Of a stretch of 64,000 nt of DNA, positions 35,660 through 44,443 are shown piece after piece. Position 1 is the stretch's first letter; each line of letters begins with the position of its first letter. The stretch is from Prevotella sp. (GTDB lineage: Bacteria; Bacteroidota; Bacteroidia; Bacteroidales; Dysgonomonadaceae). The notes beneath the pieces were generated by a model, which searched no databases, was not told the origin of the DNA, and saw only the letters and a program-made list of their open reading frames with translations. Both the position numbers and the translations under genes were made by a program. The stretch spans positions 1 to 64,000 of the forward strand of contig JAITVV010000092.1 of NCBI GenBank assembly GCA_031285625.1. The letters run 5' to 3'.

Positions 35660-35671
35660 ACATTAAATAAA

Positions 35672-36124
35672 TCAGAAATATAAATACCAAAAGAGAATTA
35701 TTGCAATAAGCAATAAAGATAGGATGGTAACTCCAATATAAAAAAACTCTAATATTTTCGTATGACTATGCTCTTCCCTCTTTTGATGAAGCGTTGAAAA
35801 TAACATAGCATCTTCATCAATATTATCCAATATTTTCTCTTCTATCTTCCTCATCACTTCACTACAAGCTCCAAATAACTCTTTAATTCTTTTATCGATA
35901 AAATAGAATAAAATGGATATAGCAGTAATAATCAGTAGTATTGAGATCGAAAAGATAATTTTTCCACTATCAAACATCTCAAAAAACAACCTAAGAAGAA
36001 AATATATTGCAACGACATAACCAGCAAATGAAATTTGCCTCCAATTAAGATAATACTTGTGGTGCTCACAAGCTTGCTTATATAACATCTTCAAATTCTC
36101 TATTCTATCTTTAGAATCTTCCAT
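35672..36124 (-). CDS. Hypothetical three-span membrane protein (150 aa)
   Basis: No family recognised. Residues 1-28 are charged and helical, followed by a hydrophobic hairpin (about 33-48 and 55-76), a long charged helix (about 78-120, with EVMRKIEEKILDNIDEDAM), and a C-terminal membrane span (about 125-149) rich in Ile/Leu. The layout of a 2-TM hairpin plus cytosolic helix is reminiscent of small SLATT-like or stress-associated membrane proteins, but no diagnostic motif is present. It lies alone between a terminator and the DUF58 gene end, about 70 bp away on the same strand. Confidence 0.65.
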   Translation of the reverse strand: MEDSKDRIENLKMLYKQACEHHKYYLNWRQISFAGYVVAIYFLLRLFFEMFDSGKIIFSISILLIITAISILFYFIDKRIKELFGACSEVMRKIEEKILDNIDEDAMLFSTLHQKREEHSHTKILEFFYIGVTILSLLLIAIILFWYLYF

Positions 36125-36191
36125 AATTTAGATTAGTTACTGTTTTGAAACATAAGGTTAAGCTGTATCACACAATTATTATATCGGAAAT

Positions 36192-37559
36192 TTATATCAA
36201 CCCCCTTGCCTTAAATTCAAGATATTTATTTATAGAATCTATCGTAAGGTTTTCCGGCTTGGACAAAATAGTATAGATACCATATCTATTTAGTTCTTTT
36301 ACAATCAGATATTTATCATTCCATAACTTCTCAGCCATACCTTTTCTAAATGTTTCTTCCAGGTTGGTAGGTGGTGTTTCCAATACTTCATTAAATTCCG
36401 AATTAAGGAAGAAGCAAACCAATACTAAATGATCCTTTGCCATATGGCTCAGATACTTTAGCTGACGACGCATACCATTCACCGTTTCAAAGTTAGTATA
36501 TAAAATAATCAGGCTTCTTTGAGACAGCTTGCGACGTACAGTAGCATATAAACGCTCATAATCGGATTCTTTAAAATCTGTTTTCTGAGCATATAAAGTT
36601 TCAAGTATTTTATTACGTTGGCGTCGTTGTTTATCGGCCGGGAGGATTTCGTCTATATCTTTAGAGAAAGTGATCAATCCGGCTTTATCACCTTTATTTA
36701 GTGCTGTACTACATACCATCAAAGTCGAATTGATCGCATAGTCCAACAAGGTCATTTCATTGAAAGGCATTTTCATTGTACGCCCTTTATCAATAAGACA
36801 ATATACAGGCTGAGACTTTTCTTCCTGATATGTATTCACCATTAATTGATTCATACGGGCAGTTGCCTTATAATTGATCGTACGGGGATCATCTCCCATC
36901 ACATAATGTTTTATATGATCAAACTCTGTGGCATGCCCTATCCGTCTTATTTTCTTCACCCCATAGTCCGTCAATCGGTGCGATGCAGCCAATAGTTCGT
37001 ACTTATGCATCTCGATAAAGGACGGGTATACGGCAATATCTTTTCCTTCATCAAAAATATAACGTCTGGTTACCAGACCAAATAGTCCGCTCGCATAAAT
37101 ATTTACAGCGCCGAATTTATAAACTCCACGCTCGGTAGGACGAAGGTCATAATACAAAGTTTCAGAACTATTTACTCCTAAAGAGGTTTTAAACATCAAA
37201 TTCCTCTTTTGAAACTGGAAAGGGACTTCTTCTATGATTTTTATACCTGCTCTGAATGGATACTTATTTGTAATAGATAACGATATGGTATTCATATCCC
37301 CATTCGATAATCTTTCAGGGCAATTACGGGATGCAATTATGCCTTTCGACTGCCTGAATAGAGTGAACATATCAAGCAAAAGAAAAACTCCTACTACACC
37401 CAATATGATGAGCATAATAAAAAAGAAATTATCGAAAATAAAGCATGCAAAAAGCCCCAGCACACATACAATGAGTGCAATAAAGAAACGATCTGAAAGA
37501 TATAAGCTCTTAAAGAAACGCATTACCGGGGAACCTCCGCTTTGTCTATTAGCTGACAT
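36192..37559 (-). CDS. DUF58 domain-containing protein
   Basis: 455 residues. Two N-terminal membrane spans (about 22-62), a beta-rich middle region, then the DUF58 signature GHATEFDHIKHYVMGDDPRTI with INYKATAR, followed by a von Willebrand A-like C-terminal domain (CLIDKGRTMKMPFNEMTLLD). DUF58 proteins pair with MoxR ATPases and are thought to act as VWA-type partners for protein-complex remodelling in the envelope. The start overlaps the 3' end of the MoxR gene by 37 bp, so the two are translationally coupled. It is the last gene of the six-gene cluster. Confidence 0.93.
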   Translation of the reverse strand: MSANRQSGGSPVMRFFKSLYLSDRFFIALIVCVLGLFACFIFDNFFFIMLIILGVVGVFLLLDMFTLFRQSKGIIASRNCPERLSNGDMNTISLSITNKYPFRAGIKIIEEVPFQFQKRNLMFKTSLGVNSSETLYYDLRPTERGVYKFGAVNIYASGLFGLVTRRYIFDEGKDIAVYPSFIEMHKYELLAASHRLTDYGVKKIRRIGHATEFDHIKHYVMGDDPRTINYKATARMNQLMVNTYQEEKSQPVYCLIDKGRTMKMPFNEMTLLDYAINSTLMVCSTALNKGDKAGLITFSKDIDEILPADKQRRQRNKILETLYAQKTDFKESDYERLYATVRRKLSQRSLIILYTNFETVNGMRRQLKYLSHMAKDHLVLVCFFLNSEFNEVLETPPTNLEETFRKGMAEKLWNDKYLIVKELNRYGIYTILSKPENLTIDSINKYLEFKARGLI

Positions 37560-38497
37560 ATAATTGTATCGGTAGATGTGCCATCCATCTCCTTTTCGGG
37601 TGTTAATAATATCCTGTGTCTAAGTACTGGCACAGCCACTTCTTTAATATCATCAGGCGTTATAAAATCACGTCCTCTGATAGCAGCTAATGCCTTCGAA
37701 GAGTTTAATATAGCCAAAGATGCACGCGGTGACGCTCCTAATGTAATCCATGGGCTTTGACGTGTTGCAGCTACAATCTGAGCAATATATTCAAGCAATT
37801 GGTGTTCTACCTGAACCTTCTCTACTGCCAGACGCAAGCTGTTTAGTTTTTCGGCTGTCAATACAGGTCGTATACCGATTTCAGCAGACAATTCACCTCT
37901 GTTTTGTCGATCAAGTATATTGATTTCATCAACAATATTGGGGTAGTCAACAACAATTTTGAATAAGAAACGGTCTAATTGTGCCTCAGGCAGACGATAG
38001 GTCCCCTCCTGCTCTATCGGATTCTGGGTTGCCATAACAAGAAACGGATAACTCATCTTATAAGTAACACCATCATTTGTTACCTGACGTTCTTCCATCA
38101 CTTCGAAAAGTGCTGCCTGAGTTTTTGCAGGAGAGCGGTTTATTTCATCGATAAGCACTATATTAGAGAATATAGGGCCTTTCTTAAATTCGAATTTTCC
38201 AGATCCCGGAAGGAATACACTTGTACCCAATACGTCGGAGGGCATAAGATCGGGAGTAAACTGGATACGGCTAAAAGCCACATCGACTGTCTTAGCCAAG
38301 AGCTTAGCAGATAAGGTTTTGGCAACTCCAGGAACACCTTCTACCAGAACATGTCCGTTTGCTAAAATAGCAATAATCATTTGTTCCACCAGCTGATGCT
38401 GTCCGACAACAACACGCCCTATTTCGCTTTTTATTTCCTGAACACTTTGGCTCAATTCGGAAAAATCTATTCTTGATTGAAATTCTAAATCTGACAT
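37523..38497 (-). CDS. MoxR-family AAA+ ATPase
   Basis: 324 residues. Walker A GVPGVAKT (K60, T61), Walker B VLIDEINRSP, the sensor 1 ATQNP motif and the C-terminal lid (LGASPRASLAIL) are all intact. MoxR ATPases work as chaperones with VWA- or DUF58-containing partners to mature or insert metal centres or envelope proteins. The DUF58 partner is encoded immediately downstream with overlap, and the DUF4350 gene is 11 bp upstream. Cytoplasmic. Which protein it acts on is not known for this cluster. Confidence 0.96.
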   Translation of the reverse strand: MSDLEFQSRIDFSELSQSVQEIKSEIGRVVVGQHQLVEQMIIAILANGHVLVEGVPGVAKTLSAKLLAKTVDVAFSRIQFTPDLMPSDVLGTSVFLPGSGKFEFKKGPIFSNIVLIDEINRSPAKTQAALFEVMEERQVTNDGVTYKMSYPFLVMATQNPIEQEGTYRLPEAQLDRFLFKIVVDYPNIVDEINILDRQNRGELSAEIGIRPVLTAEKLNSLRLAVEKVQVEHQLLEYIAQIVAATRQSPWITLGASPRASLAILNSSKALAAIRGRDFITPDDIKEVAVPVLRHRILLTPEKEMDGTSTDTIICQLIDKAEVPR

Positions 38498-38508
38498 ATG
38501 TTCTGTTT

Positions 38509-39894
38509 TTATTTATTTTTCACGTTTCTATAAAACTCTTCCAGTAAATTATTATATTTCAGGAATATTTCGTTCGGCGCATATGGTAATATTATCAACT
38601 CCTGATATGCATCGAATAATTGTTTAAGTTTGGCCCTTTCCATTCCCGACTTCAGACTCAACACATTCAGAAACTCATCATCTATATTTTCGGTAGACAT
38701 GTAATAATTCTTTCTTATATAATCCAAAAAATAAGCATGACGCTTTTCTGCTATTGTTTTAAAATCTTTTTTCCTGTAATATAGATTACTGATCGTACTT
38801 AAAAATTCTAACGAGGAGTTTACAGGCGGATTTATAACAGGCACTATGCGTTGTGTCCGTTTTGCCCTAAATATAACAAACAGTAAAAGTCCGGCAAGGA
38901 TAATATACAGAGCTATACGCAATGGTTTGCTATTAAGCATTGCCCTGAATTCGCTGTCACTCTCTCCCATTGCACCCTGCTTCTGGTATTCATCCCATAT
39001 TACCTTACTATTCTTAGGCAGATATGATAGACTCCTGAATGCGAAATCATACTTTTCCGTTTGCAACATATTTACATTTACAAATGCAGTGGGAACCGTA
39101 TGAAGATAAAAATGTCCTTTCCCATATTGCACATCTACAAATACAGTGTCTCCTTTGTTATTTAAAGCCAATGGACGTACAGGTAAAAGACAGCTATCTG
39201 TATTCAATCGTGTTTGCCCATAAAGACTGCCAAAATCGTATTTCTTATTTGGAAAATCAACTAACGAATATATAGTGTCATTGGCAAAATATTCTCTTTT
39301 ACTCTTAATTTTTAATGTATCCATCAAACTAGAGGAGAATATTTCTGAAGCAATGAAAACATTATTACCCAATCCGACAAAATCAAGTAAATATTGTAGA
39401 TCAACTTTATCCAGAAGAAACTTAGAGTTGATAAAAATATACGATGTGGTATCTATCGAAGCCTCAATATCACGGTACCATGCAGTAGGATCTTCCTTGG
39501 TAATTGTATCCGAAATAAAAACCTCTTCTACAGGTATTGTATCTGATTTTATAGAATCTTCATCTTGATAATAATCGTAATAATCCCCATATGCTTCATA
39601 ATCTTTGTAATAACCTGAGCCATAAGAATCGTAATCTTCTTCATATGAGAAGTATTCCTCCATATCTTTTTTCAGATTATTATAGATCGGTCTGCGTGTA
39701 GAACGTATGTGCATTTTGTTGAATATATCACCCAACAATTCGTAAGTAATATACGTTCCGTACGGATCAGTTTTTGTATTATAAAAAGTAGGTTCCCAAC
39801 TTACACCTTTGGGACCTTTGCTGCTTGCATATGATAAACCGAACAGAAGGACGATAATCACAACAATCACTATTATTGTCTTTTTATCCTTCAT
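38509..39894 (-). CDS. DUF4350 domain-containing membrane protein
   Basis: 461 residues with one N-terminal membrane span (about 7-24) and another near 325-345. The periplasmic part begins with SWEPTFYNTKTDPYGTYITYELL, typical of DUF4350, and includes a Tyr/Asp-rich stretch (about 80-115). A cytoplasmic C-terminal domain of about 115 residues follows the second span. The protein is a regular member of Bacteroidota MoxR/DUF58 clusters, function unknown. Its start overlaps the DUF4129 gene by 11 bp. The fold is thought to be related to the GATase-like BatA/DUF4159 region, but I cannot verify this here. Confidence 0.85.
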   Translation of the reverse strand: MKDKKTIIVIVVIIVLLFGLSYASSKGPKGVSWEPTFYNTKTDPYGTYITYELLGDIFNKMHIRSTRRPIYNNLKKDMEEYFSYEEDYDSYGSGYYKDYEAYGDYYDYYQDEDSIKSDTIPVEEVFISDTITKEDPTAWYRDIEASIDTTSYIFINSKFLLDKVDLQYLLDFVGLGNNVFIASEIFSSSLMDTLKIKSKREYFANDTIYSLVDFPNKKYDFGSLYGQTRLNTDSCLLPVRPLALNNKGDTVFVDVQYGKGHFYLHTVPTAFVNVNMLQTEKYDFAFRSLSYLPKNSKVIWDEYQKQGAMGESDSEFRAMLNSKPLRIALYIILAGLLLFVIFRAKRTQRIVPVINPPVNSSLEFLSTISNLYYRKKDFKTIAEKRHAYFLDYIRKNYYMSTENIDDEFLNVLSLKSGMERAKLKQLFDAYQELIILPYAPNEIFLKYNNLLEEFYRNVKNK

Positions 39895-40624
39895 GTTTTA
39901 CCATATTATTAAATTCATCCATCCTGCGGTTAATTTCCGAAAACTGTGATTCATCAAGTACAAATTTTCCGTACCATACATAATCGAAGATAAGTGTCGC
40001 CTCCAGAAATTTATTTCGTAATGAATTATTCTTTATTTCATACTGATAACTATAGTTTGTTTTATTCGTACTCCAATCTATAATCTCCTTATCAGACATT
40101 AGCTTCAGGTTTTTCAAATACAGAAAACGTACAACCAAACGATAGTCCCTATTTTTTAAAGCATTCGATATCAATTCATCAAAGTTCATATTATGAACAT
40201 TCTCTGTATAAATGTCAATTTCCGGTGTATCCAGTTTTTTCTTACCCATCAAAGTCCGATAATCCACTCCGATCAATTTCATTATTATGAGGCATACTAC
40301 CAGGATAATAATAAGAACGACAACCACACTCAGCATGCCAGATCCGGCAGCAACACGGAAAAGGCCATTAATAAAATCAGACACAGCATACCAGAACTTA
40401 TCCCACCAGGACAAACTGCGCTCCACTTTTTTATACTGAAAACGTGAATCTTTTTGATATTCTTCTATCTTACTTTTCTCAGGAATACGAAAATCTACCT
40501 CTTTCTGAGCAACAGGCACAGACATTTTGCTAGGATCTGTTTGTGCAAAAACAGTTGAACAAAAACAGAATAAGAGCATCACAAGAATGCTCTTTACTGC
40601 AGATATATTTATTTTTCTTATCAC
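39884..40624 (-). CDS. DUF4129 domain-containing protein
   Basis: 246 residues. Signal peptide 1-28 (CFCSTVFA), a periplasmic segment, one membrane span (about 95-117, VVVLIIILVVCLIIMKLI), then a cytoplasmic DUF4129 domain with the LRNKFLEATLIFDYVWYGKF motif. It starts with GTG at 40624; the next in-frame ATG would remove the signal peptide, so GTG is preferred. It is translationally coupled to the DUF4350 gene. In other bacteria DUF4129 also occurs at the C-terminus of transglutaminase-like proteins that neighbour MoxR and DUF58. Confidence 0.83.
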   Translation of the reverse strand: MIRKINISAVKSILVMLLFCFCSTVFAQTDPSKMSVPVAQKEVDFRIPEKSKIEEYQKDSRFQYKKVERSLSWWDKFWYAVSDFINGLFRVAAGSGMLSVVVVLIIILVVCLIIMKLIGVDYRTLMGKKKLDTPEIDIYTENVHNMNFDELISNALKNRDYRLVVRFLYLKNLKLMSDKEIIDWSTNKTNYSYQYEIKNNSLRNKFLEATLIFDYVWYGKFVLDESQFSEINRRMDEFNNMVKHEG

Positions 40625-40639
40625 CCTAAATATAAAATA

Positions 40640-41524
40640 TTAGTACTGTGTATTCTGATCCGAATTATTTGTTGTACCAATCATATCTATCTCATCATAT
40701 GTACTTATTCCTTCCAGCTTATTCCTATAGCTGAAATAAATAACACCCAAAACAATACACATTATTGGATTAAGTAAAAAGCGTGCAACATAATTGATAG
40801 AATATGTAATATAAAGAAAGATATCACTGGTAAGGAAATCTATCTGGAAAATTGCGCCAACCATCGTTCCATAAACAGGCAATGTGAATATAAAACTTAC
40901 AGCGCCTATAATAAATGAAAAAACGAGCATGATACCCAGAGTTACCCACCAATTATGGTTTATCAGGTCAAAACTCCGTTGGAAAGTTTCCACAATTCCC
41001 CTTCTTTTCTCAACCAAGTATATATAGGAATATAAACAAAGATAAACCGCAGCAATAATACCCGGAATAAAACACAACATACTCCCTATGAATACTAAGA
41101 TAAAGTATATAATACCATACCCGAAAAGAGGTAGAGCCGATTGTTTTACTTTAGCCCAAACTTCTTCATTCTTTACAACACCATCTTCCGATTCAGCATA
41201 GAGTGCCATATAGCACATAGGATACAGATACATCAGATATGCTACTACAGATAAGATAATAAGGCCAACAAAGAATTTCCATGAAAAAATATAAAAAAAC
41301 ACTTCTTGTGGATCATCAAAAGCAGCCATTTCATTCATTCCACCCATAGTGGACATTCTCAATATATCTAAAAAGAAATATATAGCTACTAATAAGAAAG
41401 GGATGAATATTAATAAACCTTTTAATATCACTCCATAATTTTGTTTGATAAAGGATATCGAAGTATCAAAGTTTCCACTAAAATCACGACTCTGATATAA
41501 CCTGATCTTTTTCGGCTGTTCCAT
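40640..41524 (-). CDS. Multi-span membrane protein of the MoxR/DUF58 cluster
   Basis: 294 residues with about six membrane spans (near 33-52, 76-104, 134-165, 190-220, 250-270) and a short acidic tail. It resembles the uncharacterised membrane proteins, sometimes labelled glycerophosphodiester phosphodiesterase membrane domain-like, that accompany these clusters; no catalytic motif is visible. The start overlaps the end of the SpoIIM-like gene by 41 bp, showing tight translational coupling, and the DUF4129 gene follows after 15 bp. Its role is probably structural within the membrane complex; this is inference. Confidence 0.78.
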   Translation of the reverse strand: MEQPKKIRLYQSRDFSGNFDTSISFIKQNYGVILKGLLIFIPFLLVAIYFFLDILRMSTMGGMNEMAAFDDPQEVFFYIFSWKFFVGLIILSVVAYLMYLYPMCYMALYAESEDGVVKNEEVWAKVKQSALPLFGYGIIYFILVFIGSMLCFIPGIIAAVYLCLYSYIYLVEKRRGIVETFQRSFDLINHNWWVTLGIMLVFSFIIGAVSFIFTLPVYGTMVGAIFQIDFLTSDIFLYITYSINYVARFLLNPIMCIVLGVIYFSYRNKLEGISTYDEIDMIGTTNNSDQNTQY

Positions 41525-42473
41525 TTAATTTTTTGTTTAAAGAATAAGGATAGTAAATAAAATACCATATAATAAATAAGGCCGACAAGCCTATTATTGC
41601 CAGATTAAAATAAACAGGCATCTCCGTTAAACGGGTGAGGTAACTTTCGATAAATGCTGCAATGAGGAATACAGGAACTAAAGCAACAACAATTTTTACT
41701 GCATCTTTAGCCGCATGTTGCAAAGAAACCATACGGCTGTATGTACCAGGAAAAAGCAAACTATTACCTAATAGCATACCTGCTCCACCTGCTATAATAA
41801 TTGCAGATATCTCGAGTGTACCATGCAGCCAGATAGAAATGGCAGATGAAAACAAAAGTCCCTTCTTGAAAAAGAAATACTGAAATACTCCTAACATGAC
41901 ACCATTAGAAAACATGATATAAACCGTAAACACTGAACCTAATACTCCCAATATGAATGCAAAGAACGCAACTTTTATGTTATTGGTGGATATAAAGAAA
42001 AACATCGGGGCTTCATCAGAACTTTTATATATTGCCATCGGATCACCACTCTCTATATTCTCAAGGGTTTGATTTACATAGCCTGGACCGAGAATAAGAC
42101 TGGCAAAACTAGAATCCTGCTCTAATGAGAATATACCCAAGAGAGCCCCTACAAACATAGCGATGAAAGAATAAAGCAAATATTTGCGACGCTTATACAC
42201 AATAAGAGGAATTTCTTCTTTCCAGAAGCGGAGAAAGCGGCCTTTCTCTTTTTTACGGTATTTGTAGATATTAATAAAATAGCGTCCCGCAAGCTGATTC
42301 AGGTATCTTACTGTTTGCGATTTTGGATAGAATGTACGGGCATAGGACAAATCATCGGTCAGTTCGATGAAATTATCCGCTAGTGTTTCAGCAGGGATGT
42401 CTCTCCCATTTGTTTCATTATCTATCTGCTGCCACTTATCCCGATTCTGTTTAACAAATGCGGCCTCTCTCAT
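41484..42473 (-). CDS. SpoIIM-like (stage II sporulation protein M family) membrane protein
   Basis: 330-residue reading, ATG at 42473 (one codon after a TTG). The cytoplasmic N-terminal 100 residues are charged; about six spans follow (starting YSFIAMFVGALLGIFSL), with the family's Gly-rich segments NNIKVAFFAFILGVLGSVFT and GTLEISAIIIAGGAGMLLG. SpoIIM homologues in non-sporulating bacteria are related to permease-like DUF95 proteins and co-occur with RDD proteins. It heads a six-gene minus-strand cluster. A divergent RDD gene starts about 130 bp away. The biochemical role is unknown. Confidence 0.9.
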   Translation of the reverse strand: MREAAFVKQNRDKWQQIDNETNGRDIPAETLADNFIELTDDLSYARTFYPKSQTVRYLNQLAGRYFINIYKYRKKEKGRFLRFWKEEIPLIVYKRRKYLLYSFIAMFVGALLGIFSLEQDSSFASLILGPGYVNQTLENIESGDPMAIYKSSDEAPMFFFISTNNIKVAFFAFILGVLGSVFTVYIMFSNGVMLGVFQYFFFKKGLLFSSAISIWLHGTLEISAIIIAGGAGMLLGNSLLFPGTYSRMVSLQHAAKDAVKIVVALVPVFLIAAFIESYLTRLTEMPVYFNLAIIGLSALFIIWYFIYYPYSLNKKLNGTAEKDQVISES

Positions 42474-42508
42474 CAAGCTACAAGTTTGTATTTTTTAGAT
42501 TGTTTTGG

Positions 42509-42516
42509 CAAATATA
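42509..42516 (-). promoter_or_regulatory. -7 box of the SpoIIM-DUF58 cluster
   Basis: The minus strand reads TATATTTG, matching TAnnTTTG, about 36 bases before the SpoIIM-like start codon. It is divergent from the RDD promoter about 60 bases away. Confidence 0.55.
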
Positions 42517-42569
42517 GTTCTTTGAGTAAAAAGAATGAAGGAAATAGGCTAATAATCGCACAAAAAAAT

Positions 42570-42577
42570 TAAATTTG
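42570..42577 (+). promoter_or_regulatory. -7 box of the RDD gene
   Basis: TAAATTTG matches TAnnTTTG, 24 bases upstream of the ATG at 42601. Confidence 0.5.
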
Positions 42578-42600
42578 TCCTTCATTTCTCATTTGTGATT

Positions 42601-43350
42601 ATGATTATAGAGGTTCAAACAACTCAAAACGTTACAATTGACTACGAAACGGCAGGTATAGGTTATAGATTATTAGCTTATTTCCTCGATTGGGTTATTA
42701 TCTTTATCTGGTATCTGGGTTGGGTTGGTATTATATCTATATTTTCAGAAGTAGGCCTCTGGTCTGCATTTGACGGAAATGGTATAATGATCTTTCTAAT
42801 TATTATAATTGCTTTTCCTATCTTGTTTTATGATTTGCTTTTCGAAACACTGAACAATGGTCAGAGTATCGGTAAAATGATTGTGAAAATAAGAGTAGTG
42901 AATGTGGATGGCACAGCTCCTTCCAGCAGTTCATTCTTGCTAAGATGGCTTTTCAGGCTAGTGGATTTTACTATGACCGAAGGATTTCTGGCGATTATTA
43001 TGATTGCAGTTACAAAGAAATCGCAACGGCTGGGCGATTATCTTGCCGGCACTACAGTTATTGACTTACGACTGAACTCAAAGAATAAAGAATTAAAACT
43101 ATCTGATCTTGATTTTCACGAAGATTATAAAGTTAGCTATAAAGATGTATTAGATAGATTGTCAGACAGGGATATTCAGACCATTACTTCCATTATAGAT
43201 GATCAACGGATGCAATATAATGAATATTTCAACCAGCGATTGGCAGACAGGATAAAGTCTATTACAGGGTATGAATATGATGGTCCGGATAGAATTTTCC
43301 TGCGTAAGATTGTTACAGACTACAATTATCTGGCTGTACAAGAGCAATAA
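42601..43350 (+). CDS. RDD-family membrane protein
   Basis: 249 residues from ATG 42601 (a GTG two codons upstream is possible). The RDD domain covers about residues 13-155, with the Arg of the family name in AGIGYRLLAYFLDW, the Asp in FPILFYDLLFETLNNGQSIGK and further basic-acidic pairs in RWLFRLVDF and RLGDYLAG. Three to four membrane spans, then a 100-residue cytosolic C-terminal tail. RDD proteins are proposed transporters or membrane partners. It is divergent from the SpoIIM-DUF58 cluster, which supports a shared task, and convergent with the radical SAM gene, ending 1 bp from it. Confidence 0.92.
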   Translation: MIIEVQTTQNVTIDYETAGIGYRLLAYFLDWVIIFIWYLGWVGIISIFSEVGLWSAFDGNGIMIFLIIIIAFPILFYDLLFETLNNGQSIGKMIVKIRVVNVDGTAPSSSSFLLRWLFRLVDFTMTEGFLAIIMIAVTKKSQRLGDYLAGTTVIDLRLNSKNKELKLSDLDFHEDYKVSYKDVLDRLSDRDIQTITSIIDDQRMQYNEYFNQRLADRIKSITGYEYDGPDRIFLRKIVTDYNYLAVQEQ

Positions 43351-43351
43351 G

Positions 43352-44440
43352 CTATTGTATTTCGCCTTCTTTTATCCGTTTCAGGTGGCAAAATAATAAT
43401 TTACCATTTTCATCGCGTAAATGCATACCATTTCCCTCACAGTAGCGAAAATACTTGCAATCCTTACATTCGTCTTTCCTCATCCAACTACGATCTCTGA
43501 ATTGTTGGTAGCGATTTGTCCATATATCCCAGAAATTGTCCTGATAAATATTCCCCTGTATAAAATTTGAACGGAGATTAGGGCACGCAGAAACAGAACC
43601 ATCTACTAACACAGATCCTATCTGAACACCTGCCCTGCAAAAAAAGAAGTTATCCCTAACTTCTCCTTCATAATCCCCGAGAAAACCTTCACAACCATAA
43701 TCTATCTTAATTAAACCTTCCTTACGTGTGGTCTTTATAAAATCAAATAACAGTTTAAACTCAGGAGGTGATAATTGAAGGCTTCTATGCTGTGTAGCCC
43801 GCCCGATAGGAAATACAGTAAAAATACGCCATTCCTTAACACCAGTATCAATAAGAAGTTTTTTCAGATCGTTTAATTGTGGAAAAGTATTTGCAGTAAC
43901 ACATGTTACCACATCATATACGATATCATCAGCTTTGGACAATAAGGAAATAGCATTATATGCCTGACGAAAGCTGTTTTTATTCCCACGCATCAGATTG
44001 TGAGCTTCTTCAAGTCCGTCAAGGCTAACTGTTACAGAACGTAAACCAGTATTTAAGAGACTATTTAATCTTTTTTCAGACAGGAATAATCCATTAGAAA
44101 CCATTCCCCAGGGATATTCCCTTTTGTACAGTTCTTGTCCACAGATTTCCAAATCGTCACGCATAAGCGGTTCGCCTCCTGTGATAACGATCATCGTTTC
44201 GTGAGGATTTACATGGGGTGTTATGCTATCGATTACATTTAGAAAATCCTCAAGAGGCATATCATTTTGTCGCATATCCTTATGGCAATCACTGCCACAA
44301 TGCTTACAAGCCAGATTACATCTCAAAGTACATTCCCAGAAAAGATAATTTAATTTATGAAGAGTAGCAGCATTCTTTTTATGTTGCCGGAATAGTTCCA
44401 GACCAATCCGTTTTCGAAAAGAAATATCTTCTACTCCCAT
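43352..44440 (-). CDS. Radical SAM/SPASM enzyme paired with a lipoprotein (TIGR04133-like)
   Basis: 362 residues from ATG 44440 (an upstream TTG is less likely). The radical SAM cluster motif is C41-NLA-C45-KH-C48, followed by the TGGEPLMRDD glycine motif. The C-terminal SPASM/twitch region is Cys-rich (CRAGVQIG, SACPNL, CKDCKYFRYC, then LLFCHL), giving auxiliary 4Fe-4S clusters as in peptide-modifying enzymes. Three bases upstream sits a Gly-rich lipoprotein gene. From memory this matches the Bacteroidota rSAM_w_lipo family. It probably modifies a peptide or protein radically, perhaps that lipoprotein, but the reaction is unknown. Confidence 0.9.
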   Translation of the reverse strand: MGVEDISFRKRIGLELFRQHKKNAATLHKLNYLFWECTLRCNLACKHCGSDCHKDMRQNDMPLEDFLNVIDSITPHVNPHETMIVITGGEPLMRDDLEICGQELYKREYPWGMVSNGLFLSEKRLNSLLNTGLRSVTVSLDGLEEAHNLMRGNKNSFRQAYNAISLLSKADDIVYDVVTCVTANTFPQLNDLKKLLIDTGVKEWRIFTVFPIGRATQHRSLQLSPPEFKLLFDFIKTTRKEGLIKIDYGCEGFLGDYEGEVRDNFFFCRAGVQIGSVLVDGSVSACPNLRSNFIQGNIYQDNFWDIWTNRYQQFRDRSWMRKDECKDCKYFRYCEGNGMHLRDENGKLLFCHLKRIKEGEIQ

Positions 44441-44443
44441 CAA

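Noticed and set aside
36192-42473. Complete BatABCDE aerotolerance operon
   Set aside because: MoxR and DUF58 are shared with that type of locus, but no BatA/BatB (VWA membrane), BatC (TPR) or BatD genes are present here.
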